A stretch of 64,000 bases of DNA from Pseudevernia furfuracea (GCA_022315425.1 JAIUPT010000024.1:310001-374000), one strand, 5' to 3'. Shown: positions 33,001 to 45,049, counted from the first letter of the stretch. The notes: generated by a model from the sequence alone, not told the origin. A program made the numbers and translations.

Positions 33001-34139
33001 CGATAATCTACGCATAAACGAAGATCGTCGTCGAGCTTTCGAGCGAAGAGTACGGGCGAGACGGCTGAGGACTTGCTTGAGCGAATAAATTCTTTGATTA
33101 AGTTATCGTCTAGGTACTTCTTGAGCACCTGCAATTCGTCTTATAATATCGAGTACATAGGGTCGAAATCAGACTCCTTGCTCGATAATAGGTCGATTTT
33201 ATAATTATAGTCTCGATGAGAGAGAAGCTTCTCGACTTTCTCGCGCGAGAACACGTCTAAAAAGTTCTAATATTCGACTGAAACGATGATGCTCGGGTCG
33301 AGATAAGACTTTTTCTCTAGAGCCTTTTCGATATCGCCCATCGTGATCGCGAATAGTTGAATCTCGAGGTTCTTGACAAGCTTAGCGAAGGGCGTCGCTC
33401 TTATTATACGAATCTCAAAGGGCGTCGCGGGCTTGAGAATTGAGACTGAGGGAGATGAAGAGCTCTTTCGTAAGTGAGTTTTAAAGCCCCATATCGTGAT
33501 TCGTAGAGTTTCGACAACGGAGTTCTTTAGAAATCGCGCTCGACGTCGTTTCGCCTAACGACGGATAATGTAATAGCTGAAAAGATGTTCTTTCTTCGGG
33601 TCGAAGACACTAAGAGCTTTATAGTCGTTAGGGGGCGTAAATAAGAATTGAAGAAATATTAGAGCGAGTTTCGCATCGATAACGAATTCTGGGCGATAGC
33701 TGAGTGTGTTTCCCTCAGAAAAGAAATGAATCTTAATATAGTTTTTCTTTATTCAGAGAAGTTCGATAACGATATCGTAGATAGAAAGAGTGATAACGAA
33801 GAAGATAGTTGTTACGAGGGATTTCGAGTGCTTCGAAACTTGAAAGAACGCTCGAGCGAAGTGTGTTACGAGATCTAACTTAGCGAGTTGATCGTTAAAT
33901 TCTTGAAGCTCTCGAAAAATGTCAAGAGGAAACAAAGAGATTTTATGTTATTGCGCGAAAATAGAATCAAGAAAAGACTCAGCACTGACATTATAGTCGA
34001 ATAAACTTTTTGCTTTTAAGCTAATATTATTTAGACTAAGTATGTAAGTATGGGCAAGATATCGCTTAGAGACTAAGGTTGATTGTGAGTTATGAGATAT
34101 CAGTGATAGAGTCGAGATCTGTTCAATAGATTCTCTCAC
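30068..34139 (-). pseudogene. G1 pol: protease, RT, RNase H, integrase, chromodomain-like end
   Basis: Readable almost end to end. Protease region LFDYNVSAESFLDSIFAQ (about 33990) stands where L-x-DSGAS is usual. RT: KKYLDDNLIKEFIRSSKS and LRLCVDYRALN (33134-32949), IVYIDNILIYSDND (about 32705, normally YIDD). RNase H: VKTDASNHVVTRVISQY (about 32260) and LFDHKNLKYF. Integrase: CHDCFRFK zinc half, ISDRDTQFEFEF core, and DDQIERFNAILK with its glutamate. The end reads KFEGPFKITKVVNSHVYRLE and YYRIQ-x-INFG...AMNEFYDKYPTAAGH, which fits a chromodomain. An acidic DDSDDDSDDDE tail closes it. Many stops. Confidence 0.9.
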
Positions 34140-35482
34140 GCGACGATATGAAAAGACTAAGTATTTTTCGAGTTCGAAACTTCAGAGATCGCGAGAGCAG
34201 TTAAGAACGCGAATTTCATCGTGCGAAGGAGTGTCTTACGCTCTTCGATGAATTTTCGTAAGAAATAGTCTTTAGACATATAATCACTATATTCGACATA
34301 AAGACATAGCTTGTTATCGATACGTCTCTGACGTTCCTAAGCTGAGATAGGTTCGCGAGCTCTCGCGAGGCGAGGGGTCACGTTGAATAGGTTCATGACG
34401 ATATTGTCATCGTTGATAGATCTATGAACTGCGAAGGTATTATTCGTACGAGACGCAAAGACTGTTGAAGTTGCGGAGGCGCTCGAGTTGAGACGGGTGA
34501 CACGAGGGACGAATAATTGAATTTGACGTTACTCGCTATTTATTCGTTGATAGAGCTTCTTGAGCGCGTCGAAGAAAAGTAAACTCGCGTCTATAGATAT
34601 GAGAAGCGCTCTAAGCTCATTGCTTAGATCTTTCTTAAAAGCGAATCGTTGATTTTCTTCGTCGTAGTCGATGTTATTAATGTGAGCTTCAAAGTTCGCG
34701 AGATATTGATGAAAGGGTCGATTCGCTTGTCTGAGCTTTTGAATATAGCGTTGTACGATAGTCTTCTTATCGAGATCGTCGAAGATAGTGTTTAAGATCT
34801 CATAGAATCCTTTAATGATGCGAATCGTTGTCTCGTGTTTCGCTTTCATTAAAAAAAGAATACGTCGTTCGACGATGCTCTTAAGGCGATTCATAACGTA
34901 TAGAATTTGATCGTGTTGATTATGATATCAGTCGAAGTTGAAGTGTAGCTTAATCTTAAGCTTATAAAGAAATTTCTTAAGGGCTTCGCGATCTTTATCG
35001 TACGAATTAGGGTCGAGATACTTAAATGTTTTTCGTACGACGAAAATATTATCGATAAAGACGTAAATCTTCTTGATCTTAAAGAAGAACTGGACTAATT
35101 CGAAGAAGCTAACGAAGTTATTTGATTATGCGTGCTCGAGTTCCTCTTGTTCGCGACGTAACTCTCGACGAAGGTTTATTATTTGAACTTCGAGATTTCG
35201 CACTTCAGAGCGCTAAGCGTCGTTATCTATCACGACGACGTCGATAAAAGCTTGTTGAGTACGATAGATATTCAAAAGTCGCTCGAGATCTAGCGCTGCG
35301 ACAACAGCTAGATCATTAGGGGTGTTAATTTAAAGATGAACGAGAGATACGAGGGCATCGAAGTCGGCTTCGATAATGTCTGACATCGTGTCTGATAGAG
35401 AGTCGTTGACTTGATTATTCTGAAAAACGTCTTCAAAGACTCTGAATGCTGTACGTAACAACTTAGCAGCACGTTGAGTCAT
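34140..35482 (-). pseudogene. G1 Gag
   Basis: Begins at the ATG at 35482 (MTQRAAKLLRTAFRVFED). The capsid-like segment is open at 34894-34529 (MNRLKSIVERRILFLMKAKH...LRQANRPFHQYLANFEAHIN). A degenerate zinc knuckle near 34250 reads CLYVEYSDYMSKDY, where C-x2-C-x4-H-x4-C is expected. Histidine to tyrosine and cysteine losses fit the mutation pattern. It reads into protease without an obvious frame change. Confidence 0.75.
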
Positions 35483-35599
35483 GGCGAGAGACTGAGGTTA
35501 CGAGAATTGAGATGAATGTTGACTGAAGTGAAGGTGTAAAGTAGAGTTGACTGAGTGTTATCGATTAAGAATGACGACAATATGAAGTGACGTTCGTAA

Positions 35600-35983
35600 T
35601 GTCACGAAGGGAAGTGAAGTGTTATTCTGAACTTGAGATGATATTGAGTAGCTATGATTTTGATTTATTATATAAGACGAACGTAAAGAGAAAAGAAAGA
35701 GAAACAAGTTCGCTGTGAGAAATTCGCTTCTTAAATACTCGTAGAAGCCTTGCTAGCAGTAGCGCTCGAGCGGGCGCTAGTTAGTCGAGCGCCGGGTAGC
35801 GAGGGTGAACTTGACTTGATGGAATTCAGATTCTGACTTTGACTTTCGAGTTCGGATGCTTAGTTATCGTCGGGTTGTTGAGGTGAAACTTGAGTGCTGA
35901 GTAGTTGAGGTGAACTTGACATCCGGGTGATTCAGGTGAACTTGACTTGGGATTTTGAATGGGACGATTTTGCGACCGTGACA
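35600..35983 (-). repeat. G1 5' LTR (384 bp)
   Basis: Same length as the left LTR. By eye, differences are about eleven at CpC (or GpG), one at CpA, two at CpT and none at CpG. No TGG-type primer site follows it on the minus strand, so the primer is unknown. Confidence 0.92.
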
Positions 35984-35988
35984 TCATG
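35984..35988 (+). repeat. Target site duplication of G1, right (TCATG)
   Basis: Partner of 29416-29420. Confidence 0.8.
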
Positions 35989-38090
35989 TAGCCTTGAAAC
36001 TCCATGAGGTCCTCATTGACTATCGTATTCGTCTATCGAACTTTTCAGTTCACTATCGCTTCGACTCCATTAAGCAGTATCACTACTCTTTCATGTTCGC
36101 GCGTATGCTTAACGAACAGAATATCCCTCTGTTATGGTTCATCGAGAATATGCGTTGTTTCAACTTTCTTGTTCGAAAGATAGTCTCTATGATCAACGAC
36201 ATTAAGTAATATTCGAGTAATTAAATTATTAAGTTCTTCTCTTCAGAGGGCACAATAATCTATAACAACTTTAACGTCGACAAATGCAATTACGAGCAAT
36301 ACAGATACGCACATGTTTGCTTTAATTGTTAGCAGAATCACGCTGCCATGACATGTATCAAGTCTCAGACCTTTAATGTCAATTCGATTTCGCTGAGACA
36401 ACGAGTCACTAAATTATTCGATTGACTCGCAACGAGCTGTTCAGTCCCGTCGTCGCTGATCTTCGTATTCGAGAGGTTCCCTTACACTTTATTCGAGGCG
36501 TTCGATTCTAATTTGCCTCAGCAAGACCCGTTGAAAATAGAACGATGAAAGGCCTGATTGAAGAATCACTCGAATATTACTTATGTTAAGACGCTAGTGA
36601 GTATTCTTCGAAAGGGGGTCAAAATTGAATATCGAGGTTCACCTCTCAATTATAGAAACAAGAATCATTTTTCAGCCCTTAGCGCATCTGATATACTAAC
36701 GACGAACCTTTAGAAACAGCTTCAGCAGAATCGATTGATCATGATAGATATGAATTTCGAACCTCAATTCGTTTGCTTTCCTCTGAAACTCGTATCGAAA
36801 CATGACGACGATTAAAGACGTATTCACGATTTATTCTTCTCATATGACTGTTCAGTCAACGACGATATATTTTAAGCGTGGGGTGCATTAAAATATACGA
36901 TATTCGATGAGATAGTGAACGCACTGTTGCAGTAGGGTCGAGAAGCTCGACTAATCAAACGAGATCTTAAGAATACATTTCGACATATCTCGATGATCTC
37001 TTTAGATCAATAATTGCTAGACTTTCTTTGTGACAATTTCTACTAACTAGAACGTTATCTGTTATTCGAACTTCGAACGTTATCGTTTCTATTCGATCTG
37101 TTCGTTAAGGGCGTCAATTGAGTGCTCATTGCGATATTGCATTGATTCGTGATACTTTACTATCTAAACGACTTCTTCGCGATTCTACTCTCGTGAGTCG
37201 ATACAGAGACATATAATCGACAGTTCGACGAGCTGTGCAGCGATTTGAGTCTCATGATCAATCACACGAAGAATATTCTTGATATTATAGTCGATTTCCT
37301 GAAAATCGAACTCGATAGTATACTCATATAGGCGAGACTTTCTTCGAACAAGCTCGATCGAGCGAGAAAGACGATGACAGACCTTCTAAAAAGGGCGACA
37401 ATCTCGTATCGTGAGCTCGAGTCAGCGATAGAATTTCTATTCTTTGCGACGAAAATCGTTATTCTCGAGAAAGCATTCTTAAGAAGACTATTCGACGTTA
37501 TTCGAAGATCGATGACGATTATTCGACTGTTCATCGATATGAAAGTCGATCTATTATGATAAAAGATCTTTCTCAAAGACTGAAATAATCTTAAACTGCT
37601 ACGTAACGTCGTCAGTCGACGATTATAATACATTTGAACTGATATCTCGAGGAAGCTTGACATAGAAGACTATATTCTGAAACACTCTGATCTTCTATCA
37701 CACGTTCAGAACGTCTTCAGCACACGCGTGATCTCGCGACATACTCGCAAAGACATTTAGTTCAAGAAAATAACAGTTATACTTTATGCAATTCGCGTAT
37801 AAGTGAATAGACTATTAGATACTCGCTTAATACTTCACTGTGACAACGAGAACTGCGTTCATGAACTTCGAAAGTTCTTTATTCGTGAACCTGCGATGAT
37901 ATCGCTTCGAACGATAGCTATGTTGATAGCCAGTCACGATATTCTTCTAATTTCTACATGGATTTCGATCAAGGCAAACGAGCTAACGAATAACCTTTCT
38001 CGTTTTCGATATCGAAAAATTGCTGACAAATATTCACAGCTGAATCATCTATCGAGATATCGATCTATCACTTCGCCTCGCTAGGGCGAG
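35989..38090 (+). pseudogene. D3 reverse transcriptase and RNase H
   Basis: Opens with KLHEVLIDYRIRLSNFSVHYRF and the cysteine and histidine cluster KCNYEQYRYAHVCFNC (about 36285). RT palm ELRTLSFLFDLFVKGVN and YYLNDFFAIL (about 37165) show the same YLND as D1 and D2. The connection (37374-37559) and RNase H LILHCDNENCVHELRKFFI (37803-38084) follow. More stops than D1. Confidence 0.85.
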
Positions 38091-39165
38091 ACTCATCGCG
38101 ATGATGATACAATCAGGTCTCGATGCCGCGAGACCTCGCTCGTCTTCTCTGATGAGGGTTGACACGAAACACTCGTCGAATCTATTCGACGTTAATCAAG
38201 TTCTATAACACTCACTGTGCGATGAATCGTATTTAATTCTTCTTTTCGACGATCTTTCTCTCGTTGAGAACCTGAGTAACGATCCTAAGTATCAGACGGG
38301 TTAAGACGAAGTTCATTAAGACATACCTAATCGGTGTTAGGTTAGCTCATGTGAATATGGAATTTGAGAACTTGATAGTCTTTCACAGTGCACAATTAAA
38401 GAGAGTCGTAGACGATACTCGTCGTTTACGAGACGAAGACGAAATTCAAGAAAGATGTTTAATTACGAAGAATGTCCTTCTACGACTTCTGAAATGCTTT
38501 TATAAGATTATCAAGCATAATGTAACGATGTAAACAGTATTCTATTTCGTCTTTGTAATCTTTCTCAGAATAAGCGAGTTCATATACGAATCGAAAGATC
38601 TTCGCGACGAGAACTTCGACAATTAATTTCTAACACGTCGCCACGTGAGACTGTACGAAGATCATCTCGAATTGACGTTGTCAGCATTCAAGACGAATCC
38701 CTTCAGACAAGGCGTTACGCTATTCGTATCAGACACGAACGACGAGATATGTGTCGTGCGTGCATTGAGATATCTATTTAATAAGTAATCGACATCGCTA
38801 TTCTCGCCCCTCTTCGCGATCGACGAGGGCTTTATTAAAAGAACGATCACTCACAATCTACGTCTAACATTGAGATTCAGCGATCTTTCAGATCACTACT
38901 CTGATCATTTCTTTCGTCGAAGAGCAGCTATCACTGCGAGATTAATAGATCTAAGCGAAGACGAAATCAAGCTGTTAGACAGATAAAAATCGAACTTCTA
39001 TCGTCTCTACATTAAGACTCACTCAGTCTATATTCTCGTCGCGTCGCGTCGACAACAGCGTGTCATCGATTCATTTCTCGAGAACGAATCGAATAATTAG
39101 TCGTTATCGCGTTCTCTGTTTCTCAGCGCTGGTGCGACCGTTCTCTTCGAGGCCGTTGCTTGAGA
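38091..39165 (+). pseudogene. D3 tyrosine recombinase
   Basis: NVLLRLLKCFYKI (38351-38533), RISEF box, FVSDTN, then YSDHFFRRRAAIT (about 38900) and YRLYIKTHSVYIL (about 39010). The H-x-x-R and tyrosine positions are readable; stops interrupt the frame. Confidence 0.8.
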
Positions 39166-39167
39166 TT

Positions 39168-39774
39168 TGAGAGTTTTTCTAGCGCTGGGGTACGAGAACA
39201 CGCCTACTCAGGCCTCTGTTGACTCAGAATCCTGACGTTGAACGGCTCAATCACATCTACGAGTTCTGTATAGCCTCATATTGCCCAGTTGAGTCTTTGT
39301 CACGTGCGAATTAAGGACACTAATTGACCCGACTTGACAGAGAGTTAGTGAGCCTTAATCTCGCACTCGCGTATAACATGTTAATTGCATACTATTTTTG
39401 AATTTGATAGACGTGTCCTTTGCAGAGAACAGATCTCATTTGGGAGCAGCATAAGTAGCTGCATTCCACCTGCGTTTGACTCTTTATTCGAATTGATCTC
39501 TTTCAGAGCAATAGCATTCTTTCGTCCCGCCCACCCACACCTGTTTTTACATGTATTCACGGCGTTTCTACATGTATATAGCTTCGTTTTTCACTCCAGG
39601 TCTATGCTTCTACAAGCATGGGAGTTTTTCTAGCGCTGGGGTACGAGAACACGCCTGCTCAGGCCTCTGTTGGCTCAGAATCCTGGCGTTGAACGACTCA
39701 ATCACATCTACGAGTTCTGTATAGCCTCATGTTGCCCAGTTGAGTCTTTGTCACGTGCGAATTAAGAACACTAA
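39168..39774 (+). repeat. D3 split repeats B1-A2-spacer-B2
   Basis: B1 39168-39323, A2 39324-39526, spacer with GCCCACCCACACCTGTTTT, B2 39619-39774. Same order and lengths as in D1, read on the other strand. Confidence 0.88.
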
Positions 39775-40870
39775 CCAGTCGAGCTTCTCGACCCTACTGC
39801 AACAATACGTTCACTGTCTCATCGAATGTCGTATATTTCAATGTACCCCACGCTTGAAATATATCGTCGTTAACTGAACAGTTATATGAGAAGAATAAAT
39901 CGTGAATACGTCTTCAATCGTCGTCATATTTCGATACGAGTCTCAGAGGGGAGCAAACGAATTGAGGTTCGAAATTCATATCTATCATGATCAATCGATT
40001 CTACTGAAGCTGTTTTTAAAGGTTCGTCGTTAGTATATCAGATGCGCTGAGGGCTGAAAAATAATTCTTGTTTCTATGATTGAGAGGTGAACCTCGATAT
40101 TCAATTTTGACCCTCTTTCGAAGAATACTCACTAGCGTCTTGACATAAGTGATATTCGAGTGATTCTTCAACCAGGCCTTTTATCGTTCTATTTTCAACG
40201 GATCTTACTGAGACAAATTAGAATCGAACGCCTCGAATAACGTGTAAGAGAACCTCTCGAATACGAAGATTAACGACGACGAAGCTGAACAGCTCGTTGC
40301 GAGTCAATCGAATAATTTAGTGACTCGTTGTCTCAGCGAGATCGAATTGACATTAAAGATCTGAGACTTGATACATGTCATAACAGCGTGATTCTGCTGA
40401 CAATTAAAGCAAACATGTGCGTATCTGTATTGCTCGTAATTGCATTTGCCGACGTTAAAGTTGTTATAGATCATTGTGTTCTCTGAAGAGAAGAACTTGA
40501 TAATCTAATCACTCGAATATTGCTTAATGTCGTTGATCGCAGAGACTATCTTTCGAATAAGAAAGTTAAAACAACGCATATTCTCGATAAATCATAACAG
40601 AGAGATATTCTGTTCGTTGAGCATACGCGCGAATATGAAAGAGTAGTAATACTACTTAATGAAGTCGAAGCGATAGTGAACTAAAAAGTTCGATAGACGA
40701 ATACGATAGTTAATAAGAGTCTTATAAAGTTTTAAGACTATATGAGAACGTGCTGCGAAGAAACAAACGATCTAATAATACACGTCAAAGCAGCGAAGAA
40801 GTTGATTGAGATCGAAGATCTTTTAAATACTCTTATTCTTCTTATTCTTATCGTTCTTGATACTTCACGT
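39775..40870 (-). pseudogene. D2 reverse transcriptase N-terminal half
   Basis: Continues the D2 gene from 28319 across D3. Colinear with D1 24176-25267, including the cysteine and histidine cluster near 40430. Eroded, with stops. Confidence 0.82.
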
Positions 40871-41542
40871 TCAATCGATATAATCGTGAACTAACTTGAT
40901 CAGATTCTTGAACTTGAAGATTTTATAGAAGATTTGTTTGAAGTATTTGATATCAACGACTCGAAAACGCTTATAAAGTTTAAGAAAGAGTTTATTATCT
41001 TCTTTATGCAAAAAAGAGACTCTTGACTCGTTCTCTATCTTCGAATCTGACGAGGAGAACCTCGAGGATTCTAAGAATGAATCGTGTCGACGGTGATGAG
41101 ACTTGAATCGATGACGAGATTCATGATGAGATTTGAATCGGTGATGAGATCGACGGTGAGACTTGGAACGATGAGACGCGTGATGGGATTTGGATCGCGG
41201 CGTATTAGTCTCATAATTCTTGATCAAGGCTGCGATTTGCTGATTCAGCGAAGTACGATGTGACGGCGGAGAGACTTCTTCGACGACGGATGAACTGACT
41301 GTCTCGATCGAGACCCCAGAGGCCGACGCCTCTGAAGTAACATCACGTGATGGGGTTTCTGAAACGGCTGGGCGACGGGCAGAACGTTTTTTCGTAACAC
41401 TCTGAGGTTTTGATGTCACTGAGGCAGTGGTCTTCTTGGTCGATGTCTTTGATGTGGTCTTCTTTGAGAAAGACGCCTTCTGGAACGTCTTTTGGGCGGG
41501 GTTGGTCGCTCTAGAACGAGTTGTCATAGCTGCGGGGGTCAT
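40871..41542 (-). CDS. D2 Gag-like protein, 223 aa, intact
   Basis: Third copy of the open Gag frame, same length and ends as D1 and D3 (MTPAAMTTRSRA to LVHDYID). The Ser-His-Arg-Lys repeat is at residues about 115-155. It belongs to the oldest of the three DIRS copies by nesting, yet no stop has appeared. This may be chance, lower mutation of the 5' region, or past selection. Confidence 0.72.
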   Translation of the reverse strand: MTPAAMTTRSRATNPAQKTFQKASFSKKTTSKTSTKKTTASVTSKPQSVTKKRSARRPAVSETPSRDVTSEASASGVSIETVSSSVVEEVSPPSHRTSLNQQIAALIKNYETNTPRSKSHHASHRSKSHRRSHHRFKSHHESRHRFKSHHRRHDSFLESSRFSSSDSKIENESRVSFLHKEDNKLFLKLYKRFRVVDIKYFKQIFYKIFKFKNLIKLVHDYID

Positions 41543-41639
41543 TGGACGATGAGATACGATGTGAGTGGTCTAGTAATAGAAGAATGTGCTAATGAGAGTA
41601 GAATACGAGGTCAGATGACAGCGTGTTGCTTGCGTGTCT

Positions 41640-41841
41640 ACGAAAGAATACTATTGCTCTGAAAGAGATCAATTCGAATAAAGAGTCAAACGCAGGTGGA
41701 ATGCAGCTACTTATGCTGCTCCCAAATGAGACCTGTCCCCTGCAAAGGACACGTCTACCAAATCCAAAAATAGCATGCAACCAACATGCTATACGCGAGT
41801 GCGAGATTAAGGCCCACTAACCCCCTGTCAAGCCGGGCCAA
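41640..41841 (-). repeat. D2 terminal repeat A1
   Basis: On minus begins TTGGCCCGGCTTGACAGGGG and is nearly identical to A1 of D1. It marks the right edge of the DIRS block. Confidence 0.88.
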
Positions 41842-42342
41842 TTATTATTAATTCTTATTAAGACTCGTATCTTCTTAACGTTCGTCTTATAGAATTCTCT
41901 TATATCTTTTAGTTGTCTCGTCTTATTTATAATTTCTTAATGACTTATATTTAAAAATAATTATAGCTTTATTATTATTTTAAGTAGCGCTAACGTCTCT
42001 AAAGTTTTAATAACAAGAGATTTTATAATCTCGTGAATCGTTGATAGAGTTATTATTAAATATATCAATTTTTCTTTCGCTTATTTAAGTCGTTCGCGTA
42101 GTTTTCATATTTTAATAAAAGTATTATTCTTATTATAATTATCTTCTAAGTTTAAAATATTTAAAATATTAAACGTGAGAGTAGCTTTGATTAGCGCTGC
42201 GTCGCTAATCTTGCGCTTTTCGATAAACTTAAAGCTATTAGCTTCTAATTTAAGTAATTTACGCTTTTCGATAAACTTAAAATTATTAACTTTTAATCTA
42301 AGTGAAGTAATCTTAAAACGTTTAATAATATTTAAAAACGAT
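41842..42342. other. AT-rich eroded DNA, no feature recognised
   Basis: About 500 bp, very poor in C outside TCG/CGA. A CGCTTTTCGATAAACTTAAA segment occurs twice (about 42212 and 42271), spaced by about 59 bp. No gene is seen. Confidence 0.5.
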
Positions 42343-42348
42343 TTATTA
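42343..42348 (+). repeat. Possible target duplication of the MULE, left (TTATTA)
   Basis: TTATTA abuts the left inverted repeat and recurs at 46447-46452. MULEs usually give 8-11 bp, so flanking bases may have mutated. Confidence 0.45.
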
Positions 42349-42415
42349 AGGGTTCTAATAGGTATACATAGCCTTTTACTACCTGTATATACTCTTTTAC
42401 TACATGTATATATCC
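42349..42415 (+). repeat. MULE left terminal inverted repeat
   Basis: GTTCTAATAGGTATACATAG, then CTTTTACTAC(C/A)TGTATATA twice. The right end read on minus has the same order. The doubled motif could be the transposase binding site. Confidence 0.8.
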
Positions 42416-42643
42416 CCTTCTTACTAGATAGATATAGACTAATAACATGAGTATATCTTTCAACACTATTCGACCTGACTAATTTACCCGCAAATCAGAG
42501 ACTTGACACGAAGTCTCATAGAAACTTTAAGGGTCTCAGTGAATCCTCTCCCCCCGCAAGGCGTCGCAATCCGTTACAATTTTTTCTATCAAAGACAAAA
42601 CATCAAAGATAAAACACCAAAGACAAAACATCTTCTTATCGTC

Positions 42644-45049
42644 ATGAATCTGTTATCGTCATCGTTAGATCTAACTGCGTTCACTAATACTCGCCTTATC
42701 GCATTAATTCAAGAGCACGCCCTTAAAGAAGGCTACGTCGTCGTCAAGAAACGCTCTCAGAGGGATAAGAAACAAAAAACGTTCAAAGTCTAACTACGCT
42801 GCACTCGTGAAAATAAGATTCGTGAATCAATTAAACAAAAGAGAAAGCATAGAACTTCACGTCTCAATGAATATTCGTTTGAGTGTATTTTGAACCTCGA
42901 TAAGTAGAAGAATAGATGATGCTTGAGAATCAAAGAGAAGTCTTATAATCATGATTCTATCAAACGAGTGTCTTATATAGTTCATCGAGTAGCTATCTTG
43001 ATTAGTTAGATAAAAGAGATCATTATCGCTAAGTCGATTATACGTGCTATATCAGCTGACATCTTATATGACTTGAATCGAGGTCACGAGAAGGATCTCA
43101 TTTGAAAGAGACGCGATATCTATAATGCGAAGTAAAAAGTTCGCAGTCGAAGATTAGAATCTCTTACATTAATACAAGTTCTACTTAAATAACTACACAT
43201 ATCAGACGAATAATATGTTCGATTCTTAAAGAACTCGAAGAATCGAGTCACACATCTCTTCTTCTCGCGAACGTTTTATCATTAGATATTAAAAGAGAAT
43301 TGAGAGGTGATTATTATGAACGCTACGTATAAGATTAACAGATATAGACTATCTTTGCTTATTATCACGGACGTCAACGCGCTAAAGGGTTCTTTCTATG
43401 CGACCTTCTGCTTTTTAATTACTGAGGAAAACGAGGATTATCTATGAACGCTATAGCAGTATCGAAATATGTGTATTATACTAAACGTTCGAAATCTCAT
43501 TATCAACATCACTGATCGCGAGAAGTTCTTGATTAATGCTTGTCACGCGATCTTTTCAGACTCTGCATATATGCTTTGTGTCTGACATATCAACAGAAAT
43601 GTAGTCGTCAATTGTAAGTCGTTCTTTTATATTAAGAAGGATTAAAAGAAGTTCTACGTTCACTGATTTCGAGTTCTATACGTAATCAATGTGACTACTT
43701 TTGAGGCTGAGTGAAAGTCTCTTTAGAAGATATACAATCGTATTAACATCGCAATCTGCGTCTACCTGGCTAAGGAGTGAATTGTTTCATATAAGATCGA
43801 GTGCGTTCGATGCTACACTAACGCATTGTCTCATTTCTTCAACGTTGTTAGCTTCAGAGACGAAGATAATAATGCAGATCTAAAGAGAGAGCTTAGATTT
43901 TCGATCGATAAGAGATCTTTCGCTCTTACTCTTTGTAGTTACAGACTAATATAAAGTAAAAATCTCGAGACTGTGATCAGAGATATCGTAAAGCTTCTTT
44001 TAGTTCAACGTAACGACTATATCGTCGATATTGAGACTGCAAAAGGGGCGTCATCAATGAAGTGTCGAAAGACTACGTTTCGCGATATTATTGCCTATGT
44101 AACATCATTTGCCTTACGTCGAGTGTTCGATTAATATAAGAAGATCAACGATAAAGAGAGACTAAAAGAATACACTAATAGCTTTATCACGATATCTGAT
44201 CTATTATGTGCTCATAGAATACAAGCGAGAATATTAGAAGATACTGAAACAATTCAGCTTCACGATATAAATCCTTATTGACGATTTCAGAAGTCAATCG
44301 CCTTTAATATACGAAATTCTTTAATCGAAGTAGAAGATTTACAGCAGTCGATTAATTCACTTCTTGCTATTTATGAATCGACTGTCGCTCGCATCAAAGA
44401 CAGATCTCGAGACTTTCGAAACCTTTCTTCTCGTACGAAGCTGAAGTTTAAAAGATCTATTAAACGAGTGCCCTCGAAATTCGAGCGAGTGAAGACGTAT
44501 TTGACTCAGCGAAGCAATAATATCGAGTATGAAGAAGTATTCAAACAATCAAAAGTGTTAGCACGAGGGCGAGAATAAGAACGAGGATCAGAACAAGAAG
44601 AAGGGCGAGATAGAGAGCGAGATAAAGGGCGAGATAAAGGGCGAGGGAAAGGCGATTCAGCTTTATCAGCTTCATCAAAGCGTATTATAAAGTCTACAGT
44701 TGAGACTTCGAATAATTCAGCGTCTTCAGCGTCTTCAGCGTCTTCAGCGTCTTTAGTGTTTTCAGACTCTAAAGAGAATCATGCTTCAGAATTCGATGCT
44801 GAGCGTGTATCACTCGAGGTACCTAGATTCGATGAAGTAGCAGTTATCGATGACTCTGACGATAATAGCTTCACGTCTGATATGATGATTCAATTGACTC
44901 TGTCGAAAGATTCTCAGCTTAAAGAACGAAAGCTGCGACTTAGCTTCGAAATCGATGACTTCGGTGATCGACTGCAGAAGTCTCTTAACGATTACATATA
45001 TAATCTACGAAAGAATTCTAAAGCTATCAAAGAAGATACAGTCAAGTGA
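42644..45049 (+). pseudogene. MULE transposase with FAR1-type DNA-binding domain
   Basis: Starts at ATG 42644 (MNLLSSSLDLTAFTNTRL). The FAR1-like region has EGYVVVKKRSQRDKKQKTF, the cysteine blocks LRCTRENK and FECILNLDK, and the RIKEKSYNHDSIKR motif. The transposase core reads THLFFSRTF, EVIIMNATYKINRYRLSLL (about 43310), LIINITDREKFLINA (second Asp, about 43515), then AYMLCV-x-HINRNVVVNC. MULE cores have LMDCTYK, so the first catalytic Asp is Asn here. The C-terminal part (44357-45049) is Arg and Lys-rich, then Ser-rich, with an acidic stretch. The enzyme would cut and paste this element. More than a dozen stops. Confidence 0.83.

Larger units (their letters stand above)
29421..35983 (-). 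mobile_element. Ty3/gypsy chromovirus-type retrotransposon G1 (6,563 bp), inserted in D3
   Basis: 384-bp LTRs at both ends with an 8-bp inverted terminus TGTCACGA/TCGTGACA. A TTATG/TCATG duplication flanks it and a polypurine tract lies inside the left LTR. Minus orientation: gag, protease, RT, RNase H, integrase and chromodomain-like end, in gypsy order. All domains carry stops. Confidence 0.93.
28320..39774 (+). mobile_element. DIRS-order retrotransposon D3, complete but split by gypsy G1
   Basis: Plus orientation, inserted in D2. A1 from 28320, gag 28619-29290, start of pol to 29420, G1 at 29421-35983, then RT, RNase H and recombinase to about 39165. The end is B1 (39168-39323), A2 (39324-39526), spacer and B2 (39619-39774). 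Removing G1 and one 5-bp duplication leaves 4,887 bp, the same as D1. No target duplication is seen at the D2/D3 junctions. Confidence 0.9.
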
